A stretch of DNA of 64,000 bases from positions 434,001 through 498,000 of the forward strand of contig NZ_FONW01000002.1 of NCBI RefSeq assembly GCF_900113005.1. Reading direction: 5' to 3'. The translations under genes and the position numbers were made by a program. Each line of letters opens with the position of its first letter. The stretch's first letter is position 1. A model generated the notes under the pieces. That model saw only the letters and a list, made by a program, of their open reading frames with translations, did not search any database and was not told the origin of the DNA. Shown piece after piece: positions 1 to 7,334 of this stretch. Source of the DNA: Sunxiuqinia elliptica (GTDB taxonomy: Bacteria; Bacteroidota; Bacteroidia; Bacteroidales; Prolixibacteraceae).

Positions 1-1092
1 TTCAAAAAGAATAAAATTGAAGCAATCAACGGTTACGGCCGCCTAAAAGCAAAAGGAACAGTTGAAGTGGAAGACGACAAAGGCGAGAAAAAAAGCTACT
101 CGGCCAAACACATTATTTTGGCTACAGGAGCACGTTCACGTCAGTTGCCTAACTTGCCACAGGATGGAAAGAAAATTATTGGCTATCGCGAAGCGATGAC
201 TTTACCGAAGCAGCCTAAATCAATGGTTGTTGTTGGTTCTGGTGCCATTGGTAGCGAGTTTGCCAACTTTTACCACAACATTGGAACTGCAGTAACTTTG
301 GTGGAGTACATGCCAACTGTAGTGCCAAACGAGGATGAAGAAGTAGCCAAAACATTGGAGCGTTCATTTAAGAAAGCGAAAATGAAGGTGATGACCAATG
401 CTTCAGTGGAGTCGGTGGATACCAAAGGAAAAACTTGCAAGGTGCAGGTGAAAACCAAAAAAGGTGAAGAGACTATCGAAGCAGAAGTGGTGCTGTCGGC
501 TGTTGGTATTGCTCCAAACATCGAAAATATCGGGCTTGAAGAGCTTGGTGTTGAGGTGGAAAATGGCAAAGTAAAAGTCGATGACTTTTACCGTACCAAT
601 GTTGAGGGCGTTTATGCTATCGGCGATATTGTTCACGGACCAGCTTTAGCACACGTTGCTTCGGCTGAGGGAATTACCTGCGTTGAGAAAATTGCAGGAC
701 AAAATCCTGATCCGGTTGATTATGGTAATATCCCGGGATGTACGTATACCAGTCCGGAAGTTTCATCAGTGGGGCTGACCGAGAAGAAAGCCAAAGAAGC
801 TGGTTATGAAATTAAGGTTGGTAAATTTCCTTACACAGCTAGTGGTAAAGCCAAAGCTGCCGGACAGCCTGAAGGTTTTGTGAAACTTATTTTTGATGCC
901 AAATATGGTGAGTTATTGGGTGCCCACATGATTGGTGGTAACGTGACTGAGATGATCGCAGAAATGGTGGTTGCCAAGAAATTGGAAATCACAGGACACG
1001 AACTGATTAAGACCATTCACCCTCACCCAACAATGAGCGAAGCAATCATGGAAGCAGCGGCTGCGGCTTACGATGAGGTAATCCACTTGTAA
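1..1092 (+). CDS. lpdA: Dihydrolipoyl dehydrogenase (E3), C-terminal part, 5' end outside window
   Basis: FAD/NAD-dependent E3 subunit that reoxidises dihydrolipoamide in 2-oxoacid dehydrogenase or glycine-cleavage complexes in the cytosol. The reading frame is open from base 1, so the apparent GTG start at 67 is internal; the FAD-binding N-terminus and the CxxxxC redox disulfide lie upstream of the window. Visible: the NAD-binding Rossmann motif VVGSGAIGSEF, the second FAD contact TNVEGVYAIGDI, and the dimerisation-domain catalytic motif HPHPTMSE, which supplies the His-Glu pair for the partner active site. The stop is followed by a strong terminator, so this is the last gene of its unit. 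Family assignment is firm; which complex it serves cannot be read from the window. Confidence 0.95.
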   Translation, partial: FKKNKIEAINGYGRLKAKGTVEVEDDKGEKKSYSAKHIILATGARSRQLPNLPQDGKKIIGYREAMTLPKQPKSMVVVGSGAIGSEFANFYHNIGTAVTLVEYMPTVVPNEDEEVAKTLERSFKKAKMKVMTNASVESVDTKGKTCKVQVKTKKGEETIEAEVVLSAVGIAPNIENIGLEELGVEVENGKVKVDDFYRTNVEGVYAIGDIVHGPALAHVASAEGITCVEKIAGQNPDPVDYGNIPGCTYTSPEVSSVGLTEKKAKEAGYEIKVGKFPYTASGKAKAAGQPEGFVKLIFDAKYGELLGAHMIGGNVTEMIAEMVVAKKLEITGHELIKTIHPHPTMSEAIMEAAAAAYDEVIHL

Positions 1093-1140
1093 TAAAATGC
1101 CTACTGAATAGATACTTCAGTAACGAGTTGAGATAAATCA

Positions 1141-1175
1141 AAAAACCGTTCCGAAATTTCGGAACGGTTTTTTTG
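1141..1175. terminator. Bidirectional rho-independent terminator
   Basis: Perfect inverted repeat CCGTTCCGAAATTTCGGAACGG (centre about 1156/1157) flanked by A-tract on the left and T-tract on the right. It lies between the convergent lpdA (plus) and tsaC (minus) genes and can end both transcripts. Confidence 0.9.
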
Positions 1176-1249
1176 TTTTTTATCCTTCAGTCGTTTTCCG
1201 ATTGAAGGAGGCTATCGTAACTTATTTCGATAAGGTCTTAAAAATTAAG

Positions 1250-1813
1250 TTATTGTCTTAATACCTGAATTTCTCCACCTGTTCCTAATTTAATAATGCT
1301 TGATGGACTTTTAGGGCTGTGGTCATCCTGCCGGTACTCAACTACATAGTCAACAGCATCGATAATTTCCGAACTGATTTCATCGAAAAAGGCAGGGGAA
1401 GGCTCTCCGCTGATATTAGCAGAGGTGCTCACGAGTGGCTTTTTGAAACGTTGAATCAGCTGTTGAGTAAAAGCCTCGCTGGTCAACCGAATTCCAATAC
1501 TTCCATCTTCTGCAACCAGGTTTTTGGCTAAATTTTTAGCACCCGAGTAGATAATGGTCATTGGCTTTTCGGTCACTTCAATTAAATCGTAAGCAATTTC
1601 GGGGACTTCCTCCACGTACCGTTCCAGCGCATTGATGTTTTCAAGGAGAACGAGCATGCTTTTGGAGTCTTCCCGTTTTTTGAGCTGATAGATGCGGCGA
1701 ACAGCTTCTTCATTGGTGGCATCGCAGCCAATTCCCCAAATGGTATCAGTCGGGTAAAGAATGATTCCGCCTTGTTGCAGCACTTCAAGTGCCTTTTTAA
1801 TGTCGTTATGCAT
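1250..1813 (-). CDS. tsaC: L-threonylcarbamoyladenylate synthase (TsaC/YrdC/Sua5 family)
   Basis: Makes threonylcarbamoyl-AMP from threonine, bicarbonate and ATP, the first step of the t6A37 modification of ANN-decoding tRNAs. The 187-residue protein is a single YrdC domain: the N-terminal segment has GGIILYPTDTIWGIGCDA followed by YQLKKRE, matching the KxR nucleotide/threonine-binding core, and STSANISGEPSP is the conserved C-terminal motif. It lacks the extra Sua5 domain, so it is the short TsaC type. Its start codon overlaps the stop of the upstream glycosyltransferase by 8 nt, indicating co-transcription and probable translational coupling. Confidence 0.93.
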   Translation of the reverse strand: MHNDIKKALEVLQQGGIILYPTDTIWGIGCDATNEEAVRRIYQLKKREDSKSMLVLLENINALERYVEEVPEIAYDLIEVTEKPMTIIYSGAKNLAKNLVAEDGSIGIRLTSEAFTQQLIQRFKKPLVSTSANISGEPSPAFFDEISSEIIDAVDYVVEYRQDDHSPKSPSSIIKLGTGGEIQVLRQ

Positions 1814-2933
1814 GATATACTTTTTGATATAATTTCATGAGTTGGGTGGCGTAGGCTTCGGGGGTGAAGCGTTGCGCATTTTGAAATCCCTTTTCAATAA
1901 GTTGGTTCCGGTAATCTTCGTCATTCAGTATTTGCTTAATCCCAGCGCTTAGCTCGTTGTAGTTGGGGGGCTTGATGTAGTGGGCTCCCTCGCCACCTGC
2001 TTCGGGTAGGCTGCTTACACTGGAGGTAATTACCGGGCATCCTGAGGCTTGTGCCTCAGCCACTGGTAAGCCAAAACCTTCAAACACCGAAGGGTAGATC
2101 ATCACACTGGCAAGTTGGTACAGCAGGCTCAACTCCTGATCATTGATTTGGTGCAGGAAGATCAGTCGCTTGTTCAGCTTTTCAACTAAGGGCTGAAGGC
2201 TGTCGAGGTAGCTTGTTTTTTGCCCCACGATGACCAAGGGAGTATCTCCGGGGAGTTGCTCCATGGCCTTCAAAATACAAAAGAGGTTTTTTCGAGCTTC
2301 GATGGTCCCAACAGTCAGCAAAAACTTGCTGGGCAGCTGGTACTTTTCGCGAACCTGCTGGCGGGCTTCCTCGCTCCCTTGCTGAAAAAACAAGGGGTTG
2401 ATGCTTTGGTAAATCACTTTGATCTTTTTGGAAGGAAGGTCAAAATAATCCACCAAGTCATGCTTGGTTTGCTTGCTGATGGCAATGATCTTGTCCGATG
2501 CGTGACAGGCATGCTGTACTTTCCGCAAGTAGATCTTCCGGTCAGCAGGTTTATAAAGCTCGGGGAAACGCATAAAAATGAGATCGTGTATGGTGACGAT
2601 ACTTTTGATGCCCGATTTCTCAATGCCAATCGGTAGCTCGTGGCTTAAGCCATGGTACAAATCCAGCTGAGCTTGCTGCGCTAAATCCGAGATGCGATAA
2701 GTGCGCCAAAAAGGTTTTAAAGCACGCCACCAGAAGTTGTTGGGCATAACAATAACCGAGTTTTGTGGTGACTGAAAGCGCTCAGGATTTTGCTTTGGTG
2801 TAAATAAATAGTATTGGTTGTCAGCATAAAAACTGGAGAGCGACTGAATCGTATTTCGACTGTAATTGCCAAGCCCCGATTTATTCAGGAAAGCGCGTTT
2901 GGCATCGAAACCAATTTTTAAGTGTTTGTTCAT
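1806..2933 (-). CDS. Glycosyltransferase family 4 (GT-B fold)
   Basis: 375-residue retaining GT-B glycosyltransferase, expected to use a nucleotide sugar and to act on a polysaccharide or LPS intermediate at the cytoplasmic face. The N-terminal acceptor domain has the GFDAKRAFLNKSGLGNY glycine-rich start typical of GT4. The C-terminal donor domain shows LLTVGTIEARKN and the EX7E-type motif FEGFGLPVAEA followed by SGCPVITS. No signal peptide or TM segment is visible. It is the first gene of a two-gene minus-strand unit with tsaC. The substrate cannot be deduced; no polysaccharide cluster surrounds it, so it may act in LPS core or storage-sugar synthesis. Confidence 0.88.
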   Translation of the reverse strand: MNKHLKIGFDAKRAFLNKSGLGNYSRNTIQSLSSFYADNQYYLFTPKQNPERFQSPQNSVIVMPNNFWWRALKPFWRTYRISDLAQQAQLDLYHGLSHELPIGIEKSGIKSIVTIHDLIFMRFPELYKPADRKIYLRKVQHACHASDKIIAISKQTKHDLVDYFDLPSKKIKVIYQSINPLFFQQGSEEARQQVREKYQLPSKFLLTVGTIEARKNLFCILKAMEQLPGDTPLVIVGQKTSYLDSLQPLVEKLNKRLIFLHQINDQELSLLYQLASVMIYPSVFEGFGLPVAEAQASGCPVITSSVSSLPEAGGEGAHYIKPPNYNELSAGIKQILNDEDYRNQLIEKGFQNAQRFTPEAYATQLMKLYQKVYHA

Positions 2934-2986
2934 TCCCTAAAATTACAAAATCAGAATTAACCAAGTGCACACCTTTTGTTAATAAA

Positions 2987-3014
2987 AAGCCGAAAATGAA
3001 GTCATTTTCGGCTT
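2987..3014 (-). terminator. Rho-independent terminator downstream of lysA
   Basis: Inverted repeat AAGCCGAAAATGA / TCATTTTCGGCTT with a 2-nt loop. Read on the minus strand it is followed by a run of Ts (complement of 2981-2988). It lies 25 nt beyond the lysA stop codon. Confidence 0.8.
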
Positions 3015-3038
3015 GATAATTATCGTGTATTGATTTGT

Positions 3039-4301
3039 CTATTCAAATTGGTTGGCTGCATCAAAGTCGAGTGTTGCAAACAAGTCATCCATGGTTTCAG
3101 CACGTCTGATTTCCACAACATCGCCATTCTCGCGAAGTAAAAGTTCGGCCGAACGCAATTTACCATTGTAGTTGAAGCCCATGGAATGACCGTGTGCTCC
3201 GGTGTCGTGAATGACAACCAAGTCTTCAGGTTCAATTTCCGGCAACAAACGGTTGATGGCAAATTTATCGTTGTTTTCGCAAAGCGATCCGGTTACATCG
3301 TACAGATGCTTGTGGGGATTGCCCTCTTTTCCCATCACGGTAACATGATGATAAGCTCCGTACAACGCCGGACGCATCAGGTTGGCCATGCATGAGTCAA
3401 GCCCTGCATATTTCTTATAGGTTTCTTTGATGTGCAATACTCTGGATACCAGAAAACCGAATGGGCCAGTAATGGCGCGTCCCGATTCAAAGAATATTTT
3501 TAGCGGATCAAGGCCGTTGCCAACGATTAGCTTTTCGTATAAAGCTTTGATTCCTGCGCTAACACGATCCAGATCAACTGGCTTGTGCTCGCTTTTGTAG
3601 GGGATGCCAATGCCACCACCTAGGTTGGCAAATTCAAAGCGGATATCCAGTTCTTTGGCAATATCAACAATGACATCAAAAATGATCTCAGCTGTTTCAA
3701 TAAAGTAGTCAGCGTCCAGTTCGTTGGAGGCTACCATGGTATGGATTCCAAAGCGCTTAACGCCTTTTTCTTTCAGTATTTTATAGCCTTCAAACAATTG
3801 TTCCCGGGTGAATCCGTATTTTGAATCTTCGGGATTGCCAATGATGATGTTTCCACCTTTCAAGGTTCCCGGGTTGTAACGGAAGCTAACAAGCTCAGGA
3901 AGTCCGGCATGTTTTTCAAGATATTCAATGTGCTTGATGTCATCCAGATTGATGATGGCTCCCAGCTCTTTTGCTTTTTGGAATTCGTAAGCCGGAGTAT
4001 CGTTTGAGGTGAACATGATTTCCTCCCCGCGCATGCCCAGCTTTTCAGCTAGCAACAACTCAGCCATTGAGCTACAGTCGATGCCGAAGCCTTGTTTGCG
4101 AAGCAGTTTCATGAGGAAGGGGTTTGGAGCAGCCTTAATGGCATAGTACTCTTTAAAACCTTCGTTCCACGAAAAAGCATCGGTAAACTTTTTGGCATAA
4201 TCGAGCATCCCTTTTTCATCGTAAATATGAAATGGCGTAGGGTGTTTTTCAGTAATCTGTTCTAATTTTTCTTTGTCAAAAGGTAATTTTTTCTCCCGCA
4301 T
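3039..4301 (-). CDS. lysA: Diaminopimelate decarboxylase-like fold-III PLP enzyme
   Basis: Predicted to decarboxylate meso-diaminopimelate to lysine. This is an alanine-racemase-fold PLP enzyme of 420 residues. Lys56 in YYAIKAAPNP is the expected Schiff-base lysine, and ANLGGGIGIPY is the glycine-rich phosphate-binding loop. Several motifs deviate from classical LysA: the usual EPGR reads FESGRA, the usual CES-x-D reads CENNDKF, and the HxGS motif reads HTMVAS. It therefore belongs to a divergent LysA/BtrK-like clade. The DapF-family gene next upstream on the same strand and dapL at 8.3 kb support a lysine/DAP role, but another amino-acid decarboxylase activity is possible. A -7-type promoter sequence precedes the start. 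Confidence 0.75.
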   Translation of the reverse strand: MREKKLPFDKEKLEQITEKHPTPFHIYDEKGMLDYAKKFTDAFSWNEGFKEYYAIKAAPNPFLMKLLRKQGFGIDCSSMAELLLAEKLGMRGEEIMFTSNDTPAYEFQKAKELGAIINLDDIKHIEYLEKHAGLPELVSFRYNPGTLKGGNIIIGNPEDSKYGFTREQLFEGYKILKEKGVKRFGIHTMVASNELDADYFIETAEIIFDVIVDIAKELDIRFEFANLGGGIGIPYKSEHKPVDLDRVSAGIKALYEKLIVGNGLDPLKIFFESGRAITGPFGFLVSRVLHIKETYKKYAGLDSCMANLMRPALYGAYHHVTVMGKEGNPHKHLYDVTGSLCENNDKFAINRLLPEIEPEDLVVIHDTGAHGHSMGFNYNGKLRSAELLLRENGDVVEIRRAETMDDLFATLDFDAANQFE

Positions 4302-4325
4302 AGATTATTCTGTTTTATGGAAAAA

Positions 4326-4333
4326 CAAAGATA
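4326..4333 (-). promoter_or_regulatory. Putative -7 promoter element of lysA
   Basis: On the minus strand the sequence reads TATCTTTG, matching the Bacteroidota TAnnTTTG -7 consensus, 25 nt before the lysA start codon. No clear TTTG -33 box is seen at the usual spacing. Confidence 0.45.
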
Positions 4334-4689
4334 GCACTTTGCCAGAATTATTTAGAATAAATCTGCTTAGTAAGCTTCCAATTAACGAACAGTTGATGTC
4401 AATTTTGCTGATAAATCCCAAATAATCCTTGGAAATTGAAAATTGTGAAGCCTGTTTGCTTTCGGTTGTGAATTTGTTGAGCAAAAGAAAACCATTGAGA
4501 ACAGTCCGGGATGGATTGTTGCCAATGGTCTTTTGTTCTTTATCATTTTGAAACGAGAAACAGGCACGAAAGTGCTTTAAATAAGCTTGATGACTTGAAG
4601 TCTAAAACTCAGCAATGATAGTTATCAACAATTTGTTAATATCCTTCGGTCGTTTTCATTTTTTTTGTGGAATGCCTATTGGTATGCGC
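4334..4689. other. Gene-free spacer between dapF-like gene and lysA
   Basis: About 355 nt, AT-rich, with no convincing ORF, hairpin terminator or RNA gene. The only ORF is a 61-codon minus-strand frame with no recognisable features. It would contain the 5' leader of lysA and the 3' end of the dapF-like transcript. Confidence 0.6.
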
Positions 4690-5550
4690 TTAGCTTAAGT
4701 CTTGCAATAACTCGGGGCTGAGGTAGCCTGAGGCAATTTCACGAACTTCGCCGGTCATTTGAATTTCCCAGTCTTCAGCAATTTCCAGCTTCAATTGTCC
4801 GCCAGGCATTTTTAGAGTTAGCTTACGGTCGGTCAGCCCTTTTTTAACCATCACGGCGGCTACGGCACTCGACGAGCTTCCGGAAGCCAGGGTGTAGCCG
4901 GCGCCACGCTCCCAAATGCGGATCTCTACTTCGTTGCGCGAAAGCACTTTGGCAAACTGCAGGTTAATGCGGTTCGGAAATTTGGGATGATTTTCAATCT
5001 CTGAGCCATATTTCAGAATCTCCTCATCGTCCAGTTCGTCTTTCAAAATAATGCAATGGGGATTGCCCACCGATACGCAGTTAATTTGGTAGCTGCGGTC
5101 TTTCAGTTGCAGCTCTTCATCGAGGCACTCGACCTGTTCGCTGATAACCGGAACTTTGGCCGATTCAAAAATGGCTTTTCCCATATCGACCTTAATTAGG
5201 CGTGCTTTGTCGTTCTCCGTTTCAATCACTTCGGCATAAACAAGCCCGCCCAGCGTGTCGATGCTGAACGATTTGCTTTTGGTGAATCCGTAGTCATACA
5301 AATATTTAGCAAAAATCCGTAGTCCGTTACCACTTTTTTCGGCTTCCGAGCCATCAGGATTGAGGATGCGCAGGCCAAAGTCAGCTTTGTCGCTGTCAAC
5401 CAGCAGCAAAATGCCATCGGAACCAATGCCATAGTGGACATCGCAAACCGTTTGAATGTTTTTTTCATTCATTTCAAAGCTAATGTCCTTGCTATTCATG
5501 ACGATATAGTCGTTTCCTAACCCGTGTGTCTTTACAAAAAAGTTTTTCAT
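4690..5550 (-). CDS. dapF: Diaminopimelate epimerase family protein with both catalytic Cys replaced by Ser
   Basis: 286 residues, the usual length for DapF, which interconverts LL- and meso-DAP by a two-base mechanism with a cysteine in each half of a pseudo-symmetric fold. The fold signature is clear: LGNDYIVMN at the N-terminus, GIGSDGILLL, DGSEAEKSGNGLRIF, VGNPHCII and WERGAGYTLASGS. However, the first catalytic position (normally CGNG) is Ser73, codon 5332-5334, and the second (normally ACGTGACA) is Ser223, codon 4882-4884. It may be a divergent active epimerase, a different racemase/isomerase, or inactive. Context favours DAP metabolism: lysA-like downstream on the same strand and dapL nearby. 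Family membership is firm; catalysis as DapF is not. Confidence 0.8.
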   Translation of the reverse strand: MKNFFVKTHGLGNDYIVMNSKDISFEMNEKNIQTVCDVHYGIGSDGILLLVDSDKADFGLRILNPDGSEAEKSGNGLRIFAKYLYDYGFTKSKSFSIDTLGGLVYAEVIETENDKARLIKVDMGKAIFESAKVPVISEQVECLDEELQLKDRSYQINCVSVGNPHCIILKDELDDEEILKYGSEIENHPKFPNRINLQFAKVLSRNEVEIRIWERGAGYTLASGSSSSAVAAVMVKKGLTDRKLTLKMPGGQLKLEIAEDWEIQMTGEVREIASGYLSPELLQDLS

Positions 5551-5573
5551 GGTATGTGAGTTGAATGTTTCAG

Positions 5574-5581
5574 CAAAAGTA
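5574..5581 (-). promoter_or_regulatory. Putative -7 promoter element of the dapF-like gene
   Basis: Minus-strand TACTTTTG fits TAnnTTTG, 24 nt upstream of the start codon. No good -33 TTTG is visible. Confidence 0.45.
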
Positions 5582-5673
5582 AGAACTGTTTTTTGATCTG
5601 TTTATTTTTCACAACAGCCTTTTCATGAAATATTCTTCCATGGCGGAATAAGGAGTGCCAGTTCCGAGCTTAT

Positions 5674-5704
5674 CGTCATCGCGAGCAACGAGAAGCGATC
5701 TCTC
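5674..5704. repeat. Dispersed intergenic repeat of the GTCATnGCGAG type
   Basis: The segment beginning CGTCATCGCGAGCAACGAG and ending AGCGATCTC resembles a short intergenic repeat (GTCATTGCGAGGAACGAAGCAATCTC-like) seen across many bacterial genomes. Only one copy is in the window, so its dispersed nature is recalled family knowledge and is not shown here. Confidence 0.5.
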
Positions 5705-5710
5705 CATCCT

Positions 5711-5775
5711 GTTTCTGGTCTTCGTTTCCCTTTTATTCTCTTTGCTCTCTGCCCCAACGGGGCTTAAACATCAGC
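5711..5775. repeat. Pyrimidine-rich dispersed repeat with GCCCC-AAC-GGGGC hairpin (copy 1)
   Basis: A run of GTTTCnnGTCTTCGTTTCCC-like pyrimidine-rich sequence leads into GCCCCAACGGGGCTTAAAC and ATCAGCC. The same order recurs at 6795-6905, where the stem reads GCCCCAACAGGGCTAAACTATCAGCCC. The purine-rich complement of the first part recurs at 10711-10775. No coding potential is evident. Confidence 0.65.
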
Positions 5776-6015
5776 CTAAGGCAACGCCTTGGGGTTTCGG
5801 TCAGTAATAGATGATCGGCGCAGCTACCAAATTGAAAGAAGTTAGAAGGCAAGCATGCGACGAATGCGGTATCGTGTTTTTTATCCTCTTTCGCTGGCGC
5901 AGAGTTGTAATCAGAGTTATTGTCGACAACTCTCCCCAAGCCCGCTTCGCAGGCTTTGCCTCGCTCTCTTCTCATAGCAGTTAGCTTACGAAAAAGCCTG
6001 CAAATACTATCTTTT

Positions 6016-6058
6016 CTCCTCCTTTTTAGCAAGGAGGAGTGGCATCAGCTTGCTGATG
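6016..6058. repeat. Two consecutive hairpins in repeat mosaic
   Basis: CTCCTCCTT-TTTAGC-AAGGAGGAG (6016-6039) is followed directly by CATCAG-CTTG-CTGATG (6043-6058) and then GAGGTGGTT. I recall sequences of this pattern as common intergenic repeats in Bacteroidota. Within this window it occurs once. Confidence 0.6.
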
Positions 6059-6132
6059 TCGAGGTGGTTCGCTTTCCTTTATCAGTGTGAGGTTCCATTC
6101 CTTCCTAACATCTCCGCTCGCATTAAACCAAT

Positions 6133-6427
6133 TTGTCCTTTTGGCTTGATCCAAAAGAACGAAAAGATCAAGACTGACGATGCTTTTGAATGAAAACCAC
6201 GGATCAGTCACTCCCCGAAAACCAACTCCTCCCGTTGGTCGTCAAACAGGTTTTTCTTAGCGAGTGCCTACGCGAATTCCTTCTCTTGTTTTCAGGATCA
6301 AAACCCTCGTAGGTCAATCCTTTCATCGATAATTTGAATTCGTGTCTTCATTGAGTTTAGCGTCTTCCTGAACTTGTTTCAGGATCTGTCAGAGCTTTTG
6401 CTCTAATTTTATTTGAAACGCGATCTG
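6133..6427. repeat. 295-bp direct repeat, copy A
   Basis: Starts at TTGTCCTTTTGGCTTGATCC and runs through CACGGATCAGTCACTCCCCG and TCGTAGGTCAATCC to TTATTTGAAACGCGATCTG. Copy B begins 361 nt further on with only scattered substitutions and a 1-nt length difference near the end. The minus strand carries a short ORF (MTDPWFSFKS...) in both copies; I regard it as repeat-borne and not as a gene. Confidence 0.9.
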
Positions 6428-6493
6428 ACGATCTGATCCGTTTTCCGATCCCCTTTTTCCGGTTTCCCCTTTGTTCTTTTCCTGCAAAAAATC

Positions 6494-6787
6494 TTGTCCT
6501 TTTGGCTTGATCCAAAAGAACGAAAAGATCAAGACTGACGATGCTTTTGAATGAAAACCACGGATCAGTCACTCCCCGAAAAACAACTCCTCCCGCTGGT
6601 CGTCAAACAGGTTTTTCTTAGCGATTGCCTACGCGAATTCCTTCCCTTGTTTTCGGGATCAAAACCCTCGTAGGTCAATCCTTTCATCGATAATTCGAAT
6701 CCGTGTCTTCATTGAGTTTAGCGTCTTCCTGAACTTGTTTCAGGATCTGCCAGTGAGTTGCTCCGGTTTTATTTGAGAAGCGATCTG
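6494..6787. repeat. 295-bp direct repeat, copy B
   Basis: Second copy of the 6133-6427 unit. The copies are separated by a 66-nt spacer that is not repeated. Divergence between copies is low (for example GTTGGTC versus GCTGGTC, TTCAGGATC versus TTCGGGATC), suggesting recent duplication or homogenisation. Confidence 0.9.
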
Positions 6788-6794
6788 CCCATCC

Positions 6795-6905
6795 CGTTTC
6801 CAGTCTCCGTTTTCCTTTTTTCCTCTCTGCTCTTCGCTCTTAGCCCTCTGCTCTAAGCCCTCTGCAGCCCAATTATTGCCCCAACAGGGCTAAACTATCA
6901 GCCCA
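6795..6905. repeat. Pyrimidine-rich dispersed repeat (copy 2), ending in GCCCC hairpin
   Basis: Related in direct orientation to 5711-5775 and in inverted orientation to 10711-10775. It contains CTCTGCTCTTCGCTCTTAG followed by a second CTCTGCTCTAAG unit, then GCCCCAACAGGGCTAAAC. Confidence 0.7.
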
Positions 6906-6994
6906 GATCAGCCTCTTATGTCCTCAAATTCCTTGTTGGTAAAGAGCTTGACTTACTTGGTTTAATCATTTTCAGCTCTTTCAGGCAACATAAT

Positions 6995-7325
6995 TTGGTA
7001 AATGTGCTTACCAGAGAGGTTAATGACCTTACCAGACAGGTAAATGAGTCTACCAGAGAGGTAAATGTGCTTACCAGAGAAGTAAATGTGTTTACCAGAG
7101 TGGTCGATGCCCTCAAAAAGGAGGTAGACACTCGTACCAATCAGGTTGGCAAGCTTACCGAGCGAGTAGATGTTGTTACCAAGCAATTTGGGAGGAATTC
7201 CTTCGAAAAAAAAACGTTTTGGTTATTCAGTAGTATATGTTGTTTTCTTAGGAGGGGTAGGAATTAATGATTTATCAGGTCTGTCTAATTTCTTCCCCAA
7301 AACGCTTAGTTTTGCAAGATTGTAG
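6995..7325 (+). pseudogene. Possible coiled-coil protein gene interrupted at an A9 tract
   Basis: From a TTG at 6995 the frame encodes about nine heptads with Val/Leu at core positions and polar Thr/Arg/Glu elsewhere, then meets an A9 run at 7206-7214 and stops at 7267 after a poorly protein-like tail. If the frame shifts +1 at the A9 run, translation continues as KRFGYSVVYVVFLGGVG and on to a stop at 7323-7325, giving a plausible hydrophobic C-terminal segment. This suggests either a decayed gene, a sequencing indel, or slippage at the A-run. There is no ATG start in frame and no ribosome-binding site, so the ORF may not be expressed. Downstream is the flavodoxin-ferredoxin gene, 10 nt after the shifted stop. 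Confidence 0.35.
6997..7185 (+). repeat. Tandem array of nine 21-bp degenerate repeats
   Basis: Units start at 6997, 7018, 7039, 7060, 7081, 7102, 7123, 7144 and 7165. The best-conserved unit is GGTAAATGTGCTTACCAGAG(A), itself an inverted repeat GGTAA-n6-TTACC. Units 1-5 are close to identical; 6-9 are degenerate. In one plus-strand frame each unit encodes one heptad (VNVLTRE, VNDLTRQ, VNESTRE and so on), as expected of a coiled coil. All three minus-strand frames are also partly open. Confidence 0.92.
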
Positions 7326-7334
7326 GAGGACCAG

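Noticed and set aside
2220-2636. 138-codon plus-strand ORF inside the glycosyltransferase gene
   Set aside because: Antisense shadow of a gene with clear GT4 motifs.
1181-4657. Shared 18-nt phrase TATCCTTC[A/G]GTCGTTTTC at 1181-1198 and 4640-4657
   Set aside because: One mismatch in 18 nt is about what chance gives in a 64-kb window, and nothing around the two sites is related.
6026-6572. Two minus-strand ORFs beginning MTDPWFSFKS in the 295-bp repeats
   Set aside because: They arise from the duplicated repeat, have unrelated C-termini and no ribosome-binding or promoter signals.
6916-7186. Minus-strand ORFs across the 21-bp array
   Set aside because: Tandem repeats with a length divisible by 3 keep several frames open; the minus frames lack protein-like starts or ends.
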